Positions 23,401 to 36,207 of a stretch of DNA of 64,000 nucleotides are shown here, piece after piece. The DNA comes from Phascolomyces articulosus (taxonomy: Eukaryota > Mucoromycota > Mucoromycetes > Mucorales > Lichtheimiaceae), in NCBI GenBank assembly GCA_025677815.1, contig JAIXMP010000008.1, forward strand, positions 1,054,001 to 1,118,000. The letters are read 5' to 3'. The first letter of the stretch is position 1, and every line of letters starts with the position of its first letter. The notes beneath the pieces were generated by a model. The model was not told where the DNA came from. It saw only the letters and a program-made list of their open reading frames with translations, and did not search any database. Both the position numbers and the translations under genes were made by a program.

Positions 23401-24613
23401 TCACGAGTTTTTCATCCTCTCTTCTTCCAATTCAATCCGCTTTTCCCATACGCCAATGATAGGTTTAAAACCGAACGTTCGATTACGAATATAGGGTCTT
23501 GTTCCATGATACGATTTTTTGTTGACTTTTTCATCTATTGTACCACCAATACTATATCGTCGATGATGGGGTTTTTTCATACCGGGTCGATCAAATTGTT
23601 TAACCATTTCTTCTACATGAGACGATCGACGTAATCGAAGGCGTAAGAGATCATTATCCATTGTAGAACTTGTAGTTGAGCTGGTGGTGGATAATGAAGG
23701 AGATAGCACAGGCGGTGGTGTACTTGGCATCCATTCATCAATCGTATGACGTCGTAATGGTGTGGAAAATGATAGCGTGGGTCGTGGTGAAAAGGTAATG
23801 GATGATGAAGAGATAGAATGTTGTTGTGGTAATGGAGGTAAGGCATCCATTTCACCTGCATAATCTTCTTGTTCTTCCAACACGTCGTCTTGATTATCGT
23901 CTTTTTGTAATAATCGTTGTCGTCGCAGTAACAAGCCTCCAGGTTTACAAAGTGGTGATATTGTAAGTACTTCTTGCTCCTCCTGTTGTTGTTCACCATC
24001 GATGTTACTAGGTGATACTGTTGTCATAGTATTTTGACTAATAGTATCTCGACAAGAAGTATCATTGTTACTAGGTGATAAGGACATTGTATTATTATTA
24101 TTATTATTATTAATCGTATCGTCGTTGCTATTGTGATGACTAACTTTCACGTTATTATTATCGTCATTGACGATACTAATGTCATTTTTGTTCGAAGTAA
24201 TGTCTGTTTTATCAACATTTATGCTGCTGTTGTCATTGGTTGAAAAGACGTGAGCGACAGAATCATTATTTTTTTCTCGTTGTTCTGTTGGGGAAATGGG
24301 GGATGGTGTGACAATGTTATTTTCTTTCTTGTCATCAGATAAACGTGAAAATGTGGAAAAGGATAATTGGCGTAAAGTTTCAATGAGTCGATCAGCTGAA
24401 GCTACAATGATAAATGCAATGACAAGCGAGTCCAGCAAGCGAGTAAAAGTGTCAACACCTAAAAATAATTATGCAAAAAAAAAGGATTTAGACATATGTT
24501 TCGGTGTATATCTGATAAATATTTTCGAAACTAATTATTTTACCATCCAAAAATCCAAGGTTATATACCAAAGCTGCAATAATGAGTGGAATAAATGATT
24601 TTACGAGTGTCAT
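23401..24613 (-). CDS. Unrecognised membrane protein with N-terminal helical hairpin and long low-complexity tail
   Basis: I do not recognise this protein. Two exons on the minus strand, 24613-24544 and 24458-23401, joined by an 85-base GT-AG intron with phase conserved (GAT G/GT ... AG/GT GTT), give 375 residues. Exon 1 encodes a hydrophobic segment (SFIPLIIAALVYNLGFLDG) and exon 2 opens with a second one (LLDSLVIAFIIVASADRLI), making a probable two-helix hairpin at residues 6-47. The remainder is predicted soluble: Asn/Asp/Ser-rich (about 65-150), then Pro/Ser stretches with PSTPPP, then a basic conserved-looking end (RRHTIDEW, RRYSIGGTIDEK, NRTFGFKPIIGVWEKRIELE). The RRxS/RRxT contexts resemble basophilic kinase (PKA-type) sites; that is inference. 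It may be a lineage-specific ER or plasma-membrane protein. Confidence 0.7.
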
Positions 24614-25060
24614 TCTTTATAATATATAAACAAATCTTATTATGAATTTGTCTTTTTTTTTTTTACAAGAGGTATGTATGTATATATATATAGTAGAAAA
24701 AGTAACTTTTTTAAAATCAAAAGAATGAATGACAAGGCATGAATAGAAAGGAACGGAGGGGTTGGATTGGGTATGATGTGTTTTGTAAATTAAAGAGAAA
24801 AAGAAAAAAGTCAAAAATTTGACGACGATTTAATAAAATGATTTTTTTTTATTTTATTTTATTTTTTGGTAAATAGTCTAATTTAAGTACAGCGAATAAA
24901 ATCATGATTCGAAAAAACTTAATCTTCTCCTCATATGGTATTCTTCCTCCATTAAATCGCATACATATATTTTTCAACACTTATCACACTCAAAGGAAGT
25001 AATAATAATAATAATAATAATAAAGGTAGATAGTAAAAAAAAACAACAACAGATAATTCA

Positions 25061-26441
25061 TCAATTATTGGGACATCGAAAACCATTGGGTAAAGGGTCA
25101 TCTAAAGAGATGGTTGGTTTCCAAGCAATTCCTGGTATATCAAACGTTGCCTATATATAAACAAATCATTAATCATATTAGTGTGTGGGTGGCCAAATTA
25201 AAAATGATATATATATATAGTAATTTTATAATAGAGTGGGTTGGTTGCAAAATTTAATAACGATATAGAATTGAAAACCTACCTGTAGTGTAATATTAAG
25301 AGCAGGTGGAGCTAAAGCACTAATTTTTTGTGGTCCGCAAGCATTATACAAGTGTTCAAAGGTAGGATCTTTGACAGAAGGTGTTTCATATTCGACATCA
25401 AAAAGAATATTAAACAATGTTTCTGTTCTAGGTGACAAGACAAGGTCGTATAAAGTAGAGCGTGCGAAAGGTTGTAGGGTAACCTGATCGGCTAATACAA
25501 GGTCTAATGTACTCACGTGGGTTGGAATAAAGTTGTCATGGTTATCAAGTGTAACGTTTACAATCCAAGATGTTTTTAACCATGGATGTTGTTGATCGGG
25601 TCCCCAATCCGTTTGATCTTCAGGTCGACGTGTGCGACCTGCAGCGGCTTGGGATGCAAGCCGGATTTTTGGTATACGTGGCCAACAAAAGAAAAATGCA
25701 ATACCAAGTAATAAGAAAATTATAATTAGAACAAAGATGAAGGGTCTTAAAAATCCTTTACGTTGTTTTTGTCGTCGATTATTGAATCGTCGTAAATCTG
25801 TTAATGATCCCGTCAAGTGTTTATTATCATTACTCTTATTGCTGTTGTTGCTATTGTGATTAGGGTGATTATGGTTGTTATTTATCATGCCTTCTTCATT
25901 TAATACAGTGGGTTCGGTGATAAAGCTACCGAGGTGTTGACTGGAGGCGCTATTAGGTGGTATCATGCGAGCAGTCGTTGTAGTCATCAGACTATTTGCA
26001 GGCCGATCATCATCCTCCGCGTAGAAATGATATCGTGCTTTTGAAATGTCAGGCGGATGGTTCGTATAAGGTAGATAAGAATGGGTCCGGCCAGCCGGTT
26101 CTTCTAATGCCAAAGTCACCGCATCTGATATTTCTGAAGATTGTTCAACGGTAATGGTTGTCGTATCCTGTTTTTTGACATCGCTCCCTTTATAAAACAA
26201 AATAGAAATAGAAAAATAATGATTTTTTTTTGTTGGTGATTTTTTAGAATGGTTTTTCAAATAAATTTGACGCAAATATGCGCACCTGTTTATATAATTT
26301 TTTTTATATATATATAGTTCAGAGTGTTTGTTGTTGTTATTCCGAACCTTGACGAGTATGAGATGGTCTACGACAACGATAGGGATCGTTGTTAAACGAT
26401 ATAGAAGGATCAGACAAGGGTGGCTGTAATGAAGTACGCAT
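25061..26441 (-). CDS. Single-pass membrane protein with LEA2/NDR1-like extracytoplasmic domain
   Basis: Three exons on the minus strand: 26441-26348, 26187-25283, 25150-25061, giving 362 residues. The first 170 residues are hydrophilic, with Asn/His repeats and a dibasic stretch (RRFNNRRQKQRKG) just before a strong membrane helix (FIFVLIIIFLLLGIAFFFCW, about 181-200). This orients the N-terminus to the cytosol and residues 203-362 to the lumen or outside. The C-terminal part (TSWIVNVTLDNHDNFIPTHV, LDLVLAD, then LFNILFDVEYE) has the beta-rich pattern of LEA14/NDR1-like (WHy) domains, with NVT and NIT sequons. The first donor, AAG/GTTCGG, is weak, but no other GT lies in the short exon 1 frame and the join is in phase. 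Fold assignment is by pattern only. Function is unknown. Confidence 0.7.
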
Positions 26442-26706
26442 AAAAGTTTTTAGCCTTCATTCACAAGTCTAAAGGAAAAATAGAAATATATATAAAAAAA
26501 AGAGAGAAGAAAAGAAGAGAAAGAAGAAAAAAGAAGCGATTAATGTACGATAATGGAGTTGTATCCAAAATAATAATGAAAAAAATTATGCCTCCTACCT
26601 CCTGGTTATTATACCCTTTATTTTTCCTTCCTCTTCTTCTTTTTCTATATATATATATAATCTTCTTCTATTCATAGTGTTTTTTTAATTCATTATATAT
26701 TCGTTA

Positions 26707-26739
<33 letters not shown>

Positions 26740-27201
26740 CCAATTGTTCGGCATATATACTTTTTACTATTGCTTTCTTATTATACACACTTATAAGTTA
26801 TTAGTATAAGTATAATATGTGCAAGTAGATTGAATTTTATCTTATTATAAATGCATAGTAAACGGGTCTCTCTCATTCTCCCTTCCTCTTCCACCCCTTC
26901 TCTCTTTCGCAATTCACTTTTCTTTTTATATTCTAACCCCTCTCTAATGCTTTCTCCCTTTACCCCGTTTGGTATATATAAATTTATAGTATAAAAAACC
27001 CCGCAACAACAACTAACAACAACACGTAAAAAACCAAAACAAGTTATCAGACGTGTTTTGATTTCAACTCCCCACATTTTATACACACATTGTTTATTGT
27101 AAAAAAAAAAAAGTCCCATTCAAATGTTGATGATATATATTTATACGTGTGTTGGCAGAAAATGATGGATTTTGATATATTTGTTTGTTTTTACTCTCTT
27201 T
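26442..27201. other. Spacer with promoter of the LEA2-like gene and 3' end of RAE1
   Basis: AT-rich, with an (ATT)n run at 26707-26731 and pyrimidine-rich tracts. No gene is recognised. Confidence 0.5.
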
Positions 27202-29229
27202 TTAACGTCGTAATTTTGGTTTAACATCATCGTCCGTGGTAGCATGAAGGAAAACTTTATGCGGTTGATTTGGTGTTGCAAACTTGTATCCCTATTTTTA
27301 TATATTCATATAAACAAATAGTTTGCATAAACCCATCATCCTTCATTTAAGCCTTCTTTTATTTAAAAAAAAATAATAGTAAGATCAAACTTTTACCTTT
27401 GTCCAGTCATAGCTTACTGCATAAGCAAAGATCGTTCCATTTCTATTAAATGCCGTAGTTGAAATGGGTCCACCTTTATTTGCAAATGATTTAAGCCGTT
27501 GTTTGGAATCCTAAAAATTATAATAATAATAGATTATAGTTTTTTATAAGCTAACGATTGTTTATATATATATATATATATATATATAATGATTAATGTA
27601 TACACCATGTATGTAACCTTAATAAGTCCCATTTTATCTCTCTATCTATCTATTTTTATAATTTTCTTTTCACTTGCCTTATCCCAAGTACTCCATGTTC
27701 CATCACTACCTGCTGTAGAAAAAGTACCATACGTAGGATGGAATGATATAGAATTCACTGAATGTATATTTTTTGCTTCATCACGATGACATTTGAACGA
27801 AAAGTTTTTTCTATACATATCCACGAGTTAGCCAACCCATTCTCTCTATTAGCTATGTTATCAATTTAACACATCCTTTTTTTATATTTTTTACTTATAG
27901 AGTACTTACGTTTCTTCTGCTGGATCAACATATTGAATACCAACACGACCTTCAATGGAACCAATCGCGTACCCCTTACTATCAATAAAACACGATACCA
28001 CGCGTGTTTGCCATTTGAGGGGGGATATGATTTGCTATATAGATCACAGGGTATTCCTAGAACGTTGAGTACTTTGATAAAATGATTCTTCCTGATATAT
28101 ATGAGATAGGTATACCTTGAAAATGGCTGTAGGATTACTTAAATTCACCAATGCAATATGACGATCTGCTGTAGCTGCTACTAATAAATTGCCTACTGTA
28201 TCCATTGAATATAAACGTTCAGGTAATTGTAATGTACCAACAGGTTGAGGCTGTCGTAAATCCCAATATCTACATTTTTTTTTAAAAAAAAAGTGCATTA
28301 AAGTTATTTCCATCCATCACAACGTAAATTATATATAGATCATGTTTTTTTTTTATCTAGGTCATCGTTCTCAATCCCTTTTCTTCAACTTAATGTATAC
28401 ATATTCTTTTTCTTCTCTTTCTATCCTCCTAATTGCTCCTTTCCTTCTCTCTTCCTCTCTCCTTTTTATCAAGATTCTTACTTGATAGTTTTATCCCAAC
28501 TTCCTGTTGCAAGAATATCTTGACTTTGCTCAAGAAACTTGACAGATTTTACAGGTTCATCATGTGCTCCAATTTGTGTTGTTTGGCCTGTATTAATATC
28601 CATCATGCGAACTGCTTTATCACCACCTCCAGATACTATTTTTGATCCGTCCTATAGAATTACCAACCATTAAGAAAATGACCCTTTACTTACTCTCTCT
28701 CTCTCTCTCTCTCTATCTTTTTTCTTTTTTTTTTTTTTTTTTACCTTACTCCAAGTAACACATAAAGCTGGTCCTTCATGGGCATAGGCGGTTTTTGGTA
28801 CTGTATTTCCACTAGGTTGTACCTCATAGATTCGAATCTGATATATTACCAAGTACAAAAAAAATCGATTAAATAAATGCCACAATGCATAATGTCATAA
28901 TCATGATTTTTTTAAACAAAAGCTCGATAAAAAATTTACCTGTTGATCCCATGAAGATACGGCAAGATAATCGCCTGCACCTGCAGGATTAAAAGCAAGT
29001 CCACTAATGCCGTCTGGAGGAGGTGATACCAACTATAATATATAAGAGATTTTGCAAAAGATCGATCAGGCATAAACGTAAAAAATAGAACCCACGCGTC
29101 CCTTTTACTAAAAACATTAACATCATTGTAGAATGAAGGAGAGTGACGGTAATTTGTATAAAAAAGGGAGAGGGCGATCTCTTTGTTCATAAAGAACACG
29201 AACATTACCTCAAAATCTTTAGGTTCCAT
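27202..29229 (-). CDS. RAE1: mRNA export factor Rae1/Gle2 (WD40, nuclear pore-associated)
   Basis: Seven-bladed WD40 protein that binds Nup98-type nucleoporins and aids poly(A) RNA export. Nine exons on the minus strand: 29229-29209, 29032-28940, 28837-28745, 28651-28482, 28269-28116, 28034-27910, 27810-27678, 27510-27397, 27291-27202, giving 330 residues, slightly short but complete. Diagnostic blocks: [151 protein letters not shown] and [13 protein letters not shown]. The intron between exons 7 and 8 (27511-27677) uses a GC donor, AAG/GCAAGT, and holds a (TA)n run. Exon 1 codes for only seven residues. Orientation and spacing place it downstream of STT3 on the same strand, about 500 bases away, as separate genes. 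Confidence 0.96.
27563..27589. repeat. (TA)n microsatellite inside the RAE1 GC-AG intron
   Basis: AT dinucleotide run of about 27 bases within the intron at 27511-27677. Confidence 0.85.
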
Positions 29230-29724
29230 GATTCAAAGGTGTGTAATCACTGGAAGAAAAAAAAAAGAGTTGCCAAAAAAGAAAAAAAAAGACAGCAACT
29301 TATTTTATGCTGCTGCGAGTCAATCATTTTGTCTCATGTCAATTATTATGCTGTGATAAATATTTAAATGTAACGCATGATGATGGAAGGGTTATGGGGC
29401 AAGAGTTTCAGTATCATTCTTTTATACAATAGAAATCTAGATTATGGAAGAACACGAAGCATCCTGTTGTCTTCACTTTTGGATTTGGTTTAATTCTTGT
29501 ATTTTTCTGTTGATCTTTCAGACTACATGAAAACGTAATGAATTACAGCTATCTGATACCTTATGGAACCAATTAAGATATATTTTTAAATACTCTTTAT
29601 AAATTGTTGTATTTTATTTTTGGAAAAAAGAAAAAATATGAATGGATGGGTTGGGTGGTGTATATATATATATATATATATATATGGAATGAATGATTTT
29701 TTTAAAATGAGATTATAATTATAT
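29230..29724. other. Spacer between STT3 3' end and RAE1 start
   Basis: It includes the RAE1 promoter and the STT3 3' UTR with a (TA)n run near 29660-29684. No gene is seen. Confidence 0.6.
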
Positions 29725-32343
29725 TTAATCCAAATCTTCCAAAGAAGCACGTCGTCTTCGTTCTTTACTCTTATTACTCCTTGCAGGCTTTCTCTTCTTT
29801 TTACCCGCTTCAAATGCTTGAGCAGCCTTATGGGATCGACCCAAATTATCTGATTTCTTCACCTTGTAAACACGTACAATCCAATTTTCAGATGTAAATG
29901 CTTCATCCAAGACAGATAATTCAGGTCCTTGAGCAGGAAGACGTTGTTGACGTACACGATCCATGGGTTGTTGACCACCGAATAATTCATTGAAACGATA
30001 ATAACTCATTTTGTACATGAGTGATTCACGCATAGCAGGAGATGCTTGATCATCCACTCGATATTCACCACTAGGTGTAAAGTAATTACTTTCTTTGATC
30101 TTATCGGGCCAAACACCTTTTTTTTTAAAAAAAAATAAAAAGAAAGAAAGAAAGAAATGAGTAAGTGCGATGAATGAAAGCATTCTACATTTTTTTCTGC
30201 ATCAACATAATATATTTTACCTTCTGCAATACGAATCATCCATAAATATTTATTAATATCATCACCGGAATAACCGAGCAAACCACCGAAAATCACCAAG
30301 ACATAATCCACATCATGCTTTTGCATAATTTCATAAGCATCTTCTTCATTGGAAGACATGGCACGTCCCACAGTAGCAATATGGGTATTATTCCAAGTGT
30401 TGTTATCCACAAGAACAGGACGGTCGGCCATACCAGCAATTTGATAACCATAATCCCACCATGACATGATCTTAGCATCTTCCTTGGTATTTCGCCGCAA
30501 CCAATAGTAAGCTTCACGGAAATCGTCGATAATATGTTGTGATCCATCAGGGTTACGTGATGCAAGGACAATGGAAGGACTGGAATACGCATTGGAGGTG
30601 ACCCAAGTACAATGCCATACAAACACAATCAAAAAGAAAACAAAACTAGTCACTACCAATACACGTGTATCACGACCGTGAATACCGAAAAAGGAACCAG
30701 AAGATGGTTTTTTGGATTCAGAAGCATTGCTGCTGGTAGCAGCCTTATCCTTGATTGCTTGTTTACCCTTTTTCTTTTCAGAGGGAGTGCTGCTACTTCC
30801 ACTTGCGTTGGAGGAGGATGAAGAGGATGTTGATGCAGAAGGTTCGTTACCCATATCAAGATAAACATCCAAAAGTGTCGATACAGCAATACCAGCAGAG
30901 ACACAAACGACAGGAGTCAAGGTCAACATGAGACGGACCATGACACCAGCGAAATAAGATGCAAAGATACTGTAGACAATGACAAAGACATGTTCATCAC
31001 GTAATTGTTGGAAACACAAGTAAACGCCAGCAGGGAATAAGAAAATCAACATTTCCAAATCAAAAAAGAAAGATGGCCATGCAGTAGGTTGATGTTCTGA
31101 AACTGAAGCAATGATAGGAATGTGAATCTTGGCGTATCCAGTATCCCACAATGAATAGAAACGACCAGTCCATGGTGCAATAAATCCTGTCAATGTCAAT
31201 CCAACAAGTGCTGCAAATCCAACAATAAAAGTGATAAAAACAAATGCTCTAAGTAAAGTTTGGAATTGTTTGGCTTGAAGGTGACTACGTAATAATTCCA
31301 CAAATCCCATAATTTGACATAATCCAAAGATACCTGTTTATATCAATAATACAGAAATGTCAGTTTATCTTCATTGAATAAAAATATAACAATTAACAAT
31401 GGTAATAATACTAACCCAATGCAGCCATATGTTCGGATGTACGCGTAGGTTGGAATCCGACAAAAGGAATTTGCATGGACATCAAGGTACCAAGGATATA
31501 GAATGTTGAATAGGCAACATAGACACGGCTTGAGAAACGACCCATCAACATGAGGACAAAGACATGCAATGGAATCAAATTGATAATAAACACGTAACCA
31601 CCCCAAGCAGCGACCATGTAAAAGTAGAAAAAGGCAGTAAGGGCACCATACAAAGCAGAACCCAATTTCAAGGCCTTGATCCATAAAAAGAATGTAAACA
31701 TTAACAAAAAGATGGCAATACCCTCATTGTCATAGGAACCAGCCACTGAACGCGAGATATAACCTGGTGCAATACCAATGAAAGCTGCAGCAAGCAAACC
31801 AGCTGATGAATCCTTGAGTTCTTTGGTCAATAAATAAGTGGCCACAGAAGTAGCACCAGAAAAGATAGGAGCCAACAAGACACAAATGTTACGGATATCC
31901 ACTTGGAAATTAAGATAATGGAGGATGTTATGAATCACGGCGGATGTCACCATGATACCTGGATAGACTGTACCACCGACAACACGACCTAATGGGTACC
32001 ATGATCGATCATCAAACCAGTTCCAAAAGTCATAAAAACCGTCTTTGACAAGCATGCGCGTTGCTCGGTAGTTGAACCTAATTTTTTTATGTCATTTTAA
32101 ATATAAAAAAAAGGAATTAGATTATTCAATCTATATTGGTTCTTCTTCTTTTACACATATCATGATCAAGAAGGAAATATATTATCGATTATTAATGATT
32201 ATATACCATGGGTCAAACTCGTGAATTACGGATTCGTAACGAACTATACTGAAAAGACGTGATGAAAAAGCAGCGGCAGCAATAAGACCGAGAATGGCCG
32301 TTTTTAATAGAGTTTTTTGGCTGCTGACGTCCAGCCCAACCAT
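29725..32343 (-). CDS. STT3: Dolichyl-diphosphooligosaccharide-protein glycosyltransferase catalytic subunit STT3
   Basis: ER-membrane enzyme that moves the dolichol-linked glycan to Asn in N-X-S/T sequons. Four exons on the minus strand: 32343-32207, 32077-31416, 31333-30221, 30116-29725, giving 767 residues, within the family range. Catalytic features: first-loop acidic motif [12 protein letters not shown], second acidic motif [11 protein letters not shown], the [10 protein letters not shown] loop, the sequon-binding WWDYG near residue 558, and the DK-type segment [19 protein letters not shown]. Multiple membrane helices fill residues 10-510. A Ser-rich, Lys-rich insert lies around residues 430-480 in a loop before the last helix. 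The C-terminus is strongly basic ([20 protein letters not shown]). The N-terminus has a single helix and the start ATG is the first in frame. Splice joins are all canonical and in phase. Confidence 0.97.
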
Positions 32344-35300
32344 TGTATACAATTATTTCAAATTATATCAACAGATCGGGGGGATATTGGTAAATGAAAG
32401 GTTTGTTGAAAAAAAAAAAAAAAGAAAGAGAGCGTGTGTGTGCTGGTGCCTTATTTTTCTTTTGGCGAGTAATATACAAGAGAGATGCTCAATTATCGGG
32501 ATGACAATATTTTTAGCGCGTTCAATCCATGTGCCGCAATTCCATTGGGCGAGTTGCTTTATGCGAAAAATATCTTCTTTTTGCTCATATAACCCATTCT
32601 CATGTTAAAGGTTTATTCAATGTATTAGTGAAAAAAGTGACCTATTTAATGAATATTGGTTGTAATAAGAGGATGATCAAAAGTTGAATAATTTTGTATA
32701 CATAAAAGCATGTTGTAAATGTTTGATGGCGCATGGCAACAGCGTATTTCTTTGTACAGCATTAATATCCAAAGACGTGCTATTGGTGCATAATAATAAT
32801 TTATTGTTAGATATCGTAAAATATTTTAAATAACGTTCTGGCATATATTACGCAAAGGAATCACTAGATGTCTTATACAAGAAAATAACAAATACTGGGG
32901 GGAAAACCTTGATGGCCTCTCATTTTACAATAGCAAACTCTTGGATTATAACATGGACAAGAACACGCTTGATGAATGGTATTTATTGTAATTCAAATAA
33001 TGACCTGAAGTGGACAATTGTTTTTATTATTACTTATTGAACAATAACAGCAGCAAACCAACTATATAGACGATAGAACAAGAGAGAAATGATACAAGGT
33101 TTATCACTGGATAGCACATGTATTACTCCGAGATCTTCGGAAAACTTGATTATGACAAGAAGCTTGGACAGAAGATTATTATAAATATTTCAATATTTTA
33201 TACCAATAAGTTCGTAGTAATAATGATGCATATATTATGACATATAAAGAATATTTCAGCACGTACTTCATGAGCTAAATCAAAACATCAACTTATGCTT
33301 ATTTATCATTAAGATATTATTGATATACTAATGATTATTAAAACAGCTGTTCGTCAATGATAATCCGTAGAGAATGATACTTATTGCTAACATTGAAATA
33401 TCATTTTTATGCAACGTCAGGAACAACTATTTCATATATGCTGTAGCTACAGCAAGTATATTATACTCTATATGACGCAGGACAACTCTAGAGGTTTGTT
33501 ATGAGGTACGAGTATTTATGCATTGCAAGATATTTTACGAATACCTATACCATACCCTTTCTCGAGTAAATTACGCCAATTTCTTTATACGTAAAAATAA
33601 ACATACAGCATCCATCCTCCTTTTTCTTCTGTAACATATTTATCATTAAAAAGTAAACACTCGTCGAATTAATTGCAAACAATAGAGGGTACACTTTATT
33701 TACTGTTGTTCTATGTTTTTGCTTTGTATATGTTATAATCAGTAGTTCCTGTTTCATCTTTAAATCAGCTGTTTTCTCCTCTTTGATCTCCATGTGCCAA
33801 AGAATAGTATAACGGCAAGTTTGATATGACTGCTTAACGTAAAATAACATATGCACATCTATGGTAACAAATACTGGAATTTATATACAAGGCAAATATA
33901 CTACAAGGACACAAAGATTAAGCATTTTGATTACAAAAAATGACAACAACACATCAGGTCACACACTCTTCTGTCTATAATAATCTATTCTACTTTATTA
34001 CCACTACTAATGGATATCTTCTATATACCCACGTTGGTAAAACCATTATATAAGAAGTATCATTCATAACACATCTTATCAATCTATGTCACATTATTAT
34101 GATTTTTGCGTAGTAATTTGGTCATTCCACCTTGCTGTCTCCATAATTTAAAAAAATGATTCGTCTATGAAAGGAACGGAACTAGACGACGACGATAACA
34201 CCATATGGTTACATAAAAATATAATGGATTTTGTTATATATACATAGTTAAGATAGCAGAAGAAAAATAGGCCATGGAAACAACAAACAACATGACATAT
34301 AGGGTGACAAGGGGAAAATAATAAAAAGGTAGTTTCAACCATATCGGGGAAATATGAAATTGTGCCATGACTGGTAAACTAAGGTTTAGACCGTGGCATA
34401 TGGACCCGGAACAATAGTAGTGTGAGGAGGAGAAATTTGACCCCATTTGACCTCTAATGTTAAATATTAGTTATTTATATATAAATACTATTTATAATTA
34501 CATTAAGATGATATCTGCTGTTGCTTGCATAATAATAATTCTGATCTTATATATGGCATGATCATGATTGATCTATCGAACAAATGTACTTTATATATAT
34601 ATATAACAGTTACTACAAGATTCAAGTGGAAGAGCAATGTAGAGGAACATATATATATTAGTTAACATGAATATAATGTTGATGACCATACACAATTTCA
34701 AAATTTCCCGCCTTTCTCGCTGGTGATGATGAGGATGCTGTTGGCTTGGGTACGTATCTATGTAACAAAAAAAAACAGGTCATAAGTTTATACATCAAAA
34801 AGTAAATATGATTTGGTTATGGTCCCTGGTCTTGACTCGAATGACGTTTTGTATTTTTCTTTTTTGTTACAAACTAGTGGTTTCTGTATCAGCAGCGATA
34901 ATATTTATGATAATACATATCCACTTTTTATATATAATACAAAATGACAATGGATGAATTGATGATCTATCATTATTATATATATGCATATTATCGTGAT
35001 AACAATGTTATCTTTTTTAAGTATATTATTATAAAATTTGGCTTGGGGAGATGGGGCTAAAGAAAAGACAATACTTTTTTATATGGATGATGAATAGTGG
35101 GACAGAATATATTATACCAAAAAACATGGACGCATGATGATGATACGAACCAAAAAATAAGCGTGGATGTGTCATCATGCATCCCACATGCTCAAATGAT
35201 TTTCGTGCCGAAATCAATAAAAAAAATCATCAGTATCATCATCATCAACAATATCAGCATCATTCCAATTATAACCCTGAAACTCAATACACTTTTTTTC

Positions 35301-36207
35301 TTATGTTACACACACAGACTCGACTCACACAAAATGAATCCATTATCCATTTCATTGAAATATTATTATATACATGGATATTAAGCCGATATATATAAAA
35401 TGTGTGTCGAAAATAGATTTGACTACTAAATAAAGTACATTTGAAATGATAATAAAGGTTATACAATGGATTATTGATGTTTGACTGCAAATAAACTTTA
35501 AACTATTATGTGTGTGTGCGCCAAGATAAAAAAAAATGTGAGACCAAAATTGAAAATACTAAACTGTGCAATTTTGTTATGGAGTAAGAAAATGTCTAGA
35601 CCAAAACCAAACGGAAAAAGCGTGGGGGTAAGTCATTTGGTAGCACTGCGGAACGGAAACGGAAGGGGGGAGTAATAAAAAAAATCCAAGTCAGCAGAGA
35701 CACAACACACTCACTCATTCTCTCTTATAAGCAAAACTCACAAGGTACAAAAAGTCAAATCTAATATTTCCAATTATACGTTCAATCACGTCAATAATTA
35801 TGAAGGTGCTTCTTATTTATTATTCGTTATGATTAGACTCTCATCAAATAAATGAATGACAAACTAACTAATGGATAACCAAAATATAAAATGAAGAATT
35901 AAACACATGGCTTCTTCCATCATTATGATGATACTATTATTATATAATAGTGGTAGAAATTCACACTTCTTTATTACGAGGGTTATTTTCTTCGTCAATG
36001 CAAAATATGCACTTTTATATTGGTTTCCCGACTCTTTTTTTTTTAGTGTCAGGAAAAATAGACACAAAAAGCATAACACAAAAAAACCCTAAAAAAAACT
36101 TATTTTATCCTCTTCCTTATTCTCTCTCTTTCTTTCTCTTTTCTTCCTCTTCTTCCTCTCTCTTTTATCTTGATTCTTGTATATATTCTATCTTCTATAA
36201 AAATTCA
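32344..36207. other. Gene-poor spacer (3.9 kb) between STT3 and YPD1
   Basis: The two divergent genes sit at its ends, so it holds both promoters. Inside are AT-rich sequence, many TA/TAT runs and short open frames (for example 33545-33856 and 34234-34446, both minus) without recognisable domains. No mobile-element hallmarks were identified. Confidence 0.5.

Noticed and set aside
33545..33856. 103-codon minus-strand ORF in the STT3-YPD1 spacer
   Set aside because: Has an ATG and mixed composition, but no motif, no supporting splice context and no neighbour evidence. Left as unannotated spacer.
34234..34446. 70-codon minus-strand ORF with a hydrophobic segment and MGSNFS start
   Set aside because: Too short and AT-driven; the myristoylation-like start is easily met by chance, and no other support was seen.
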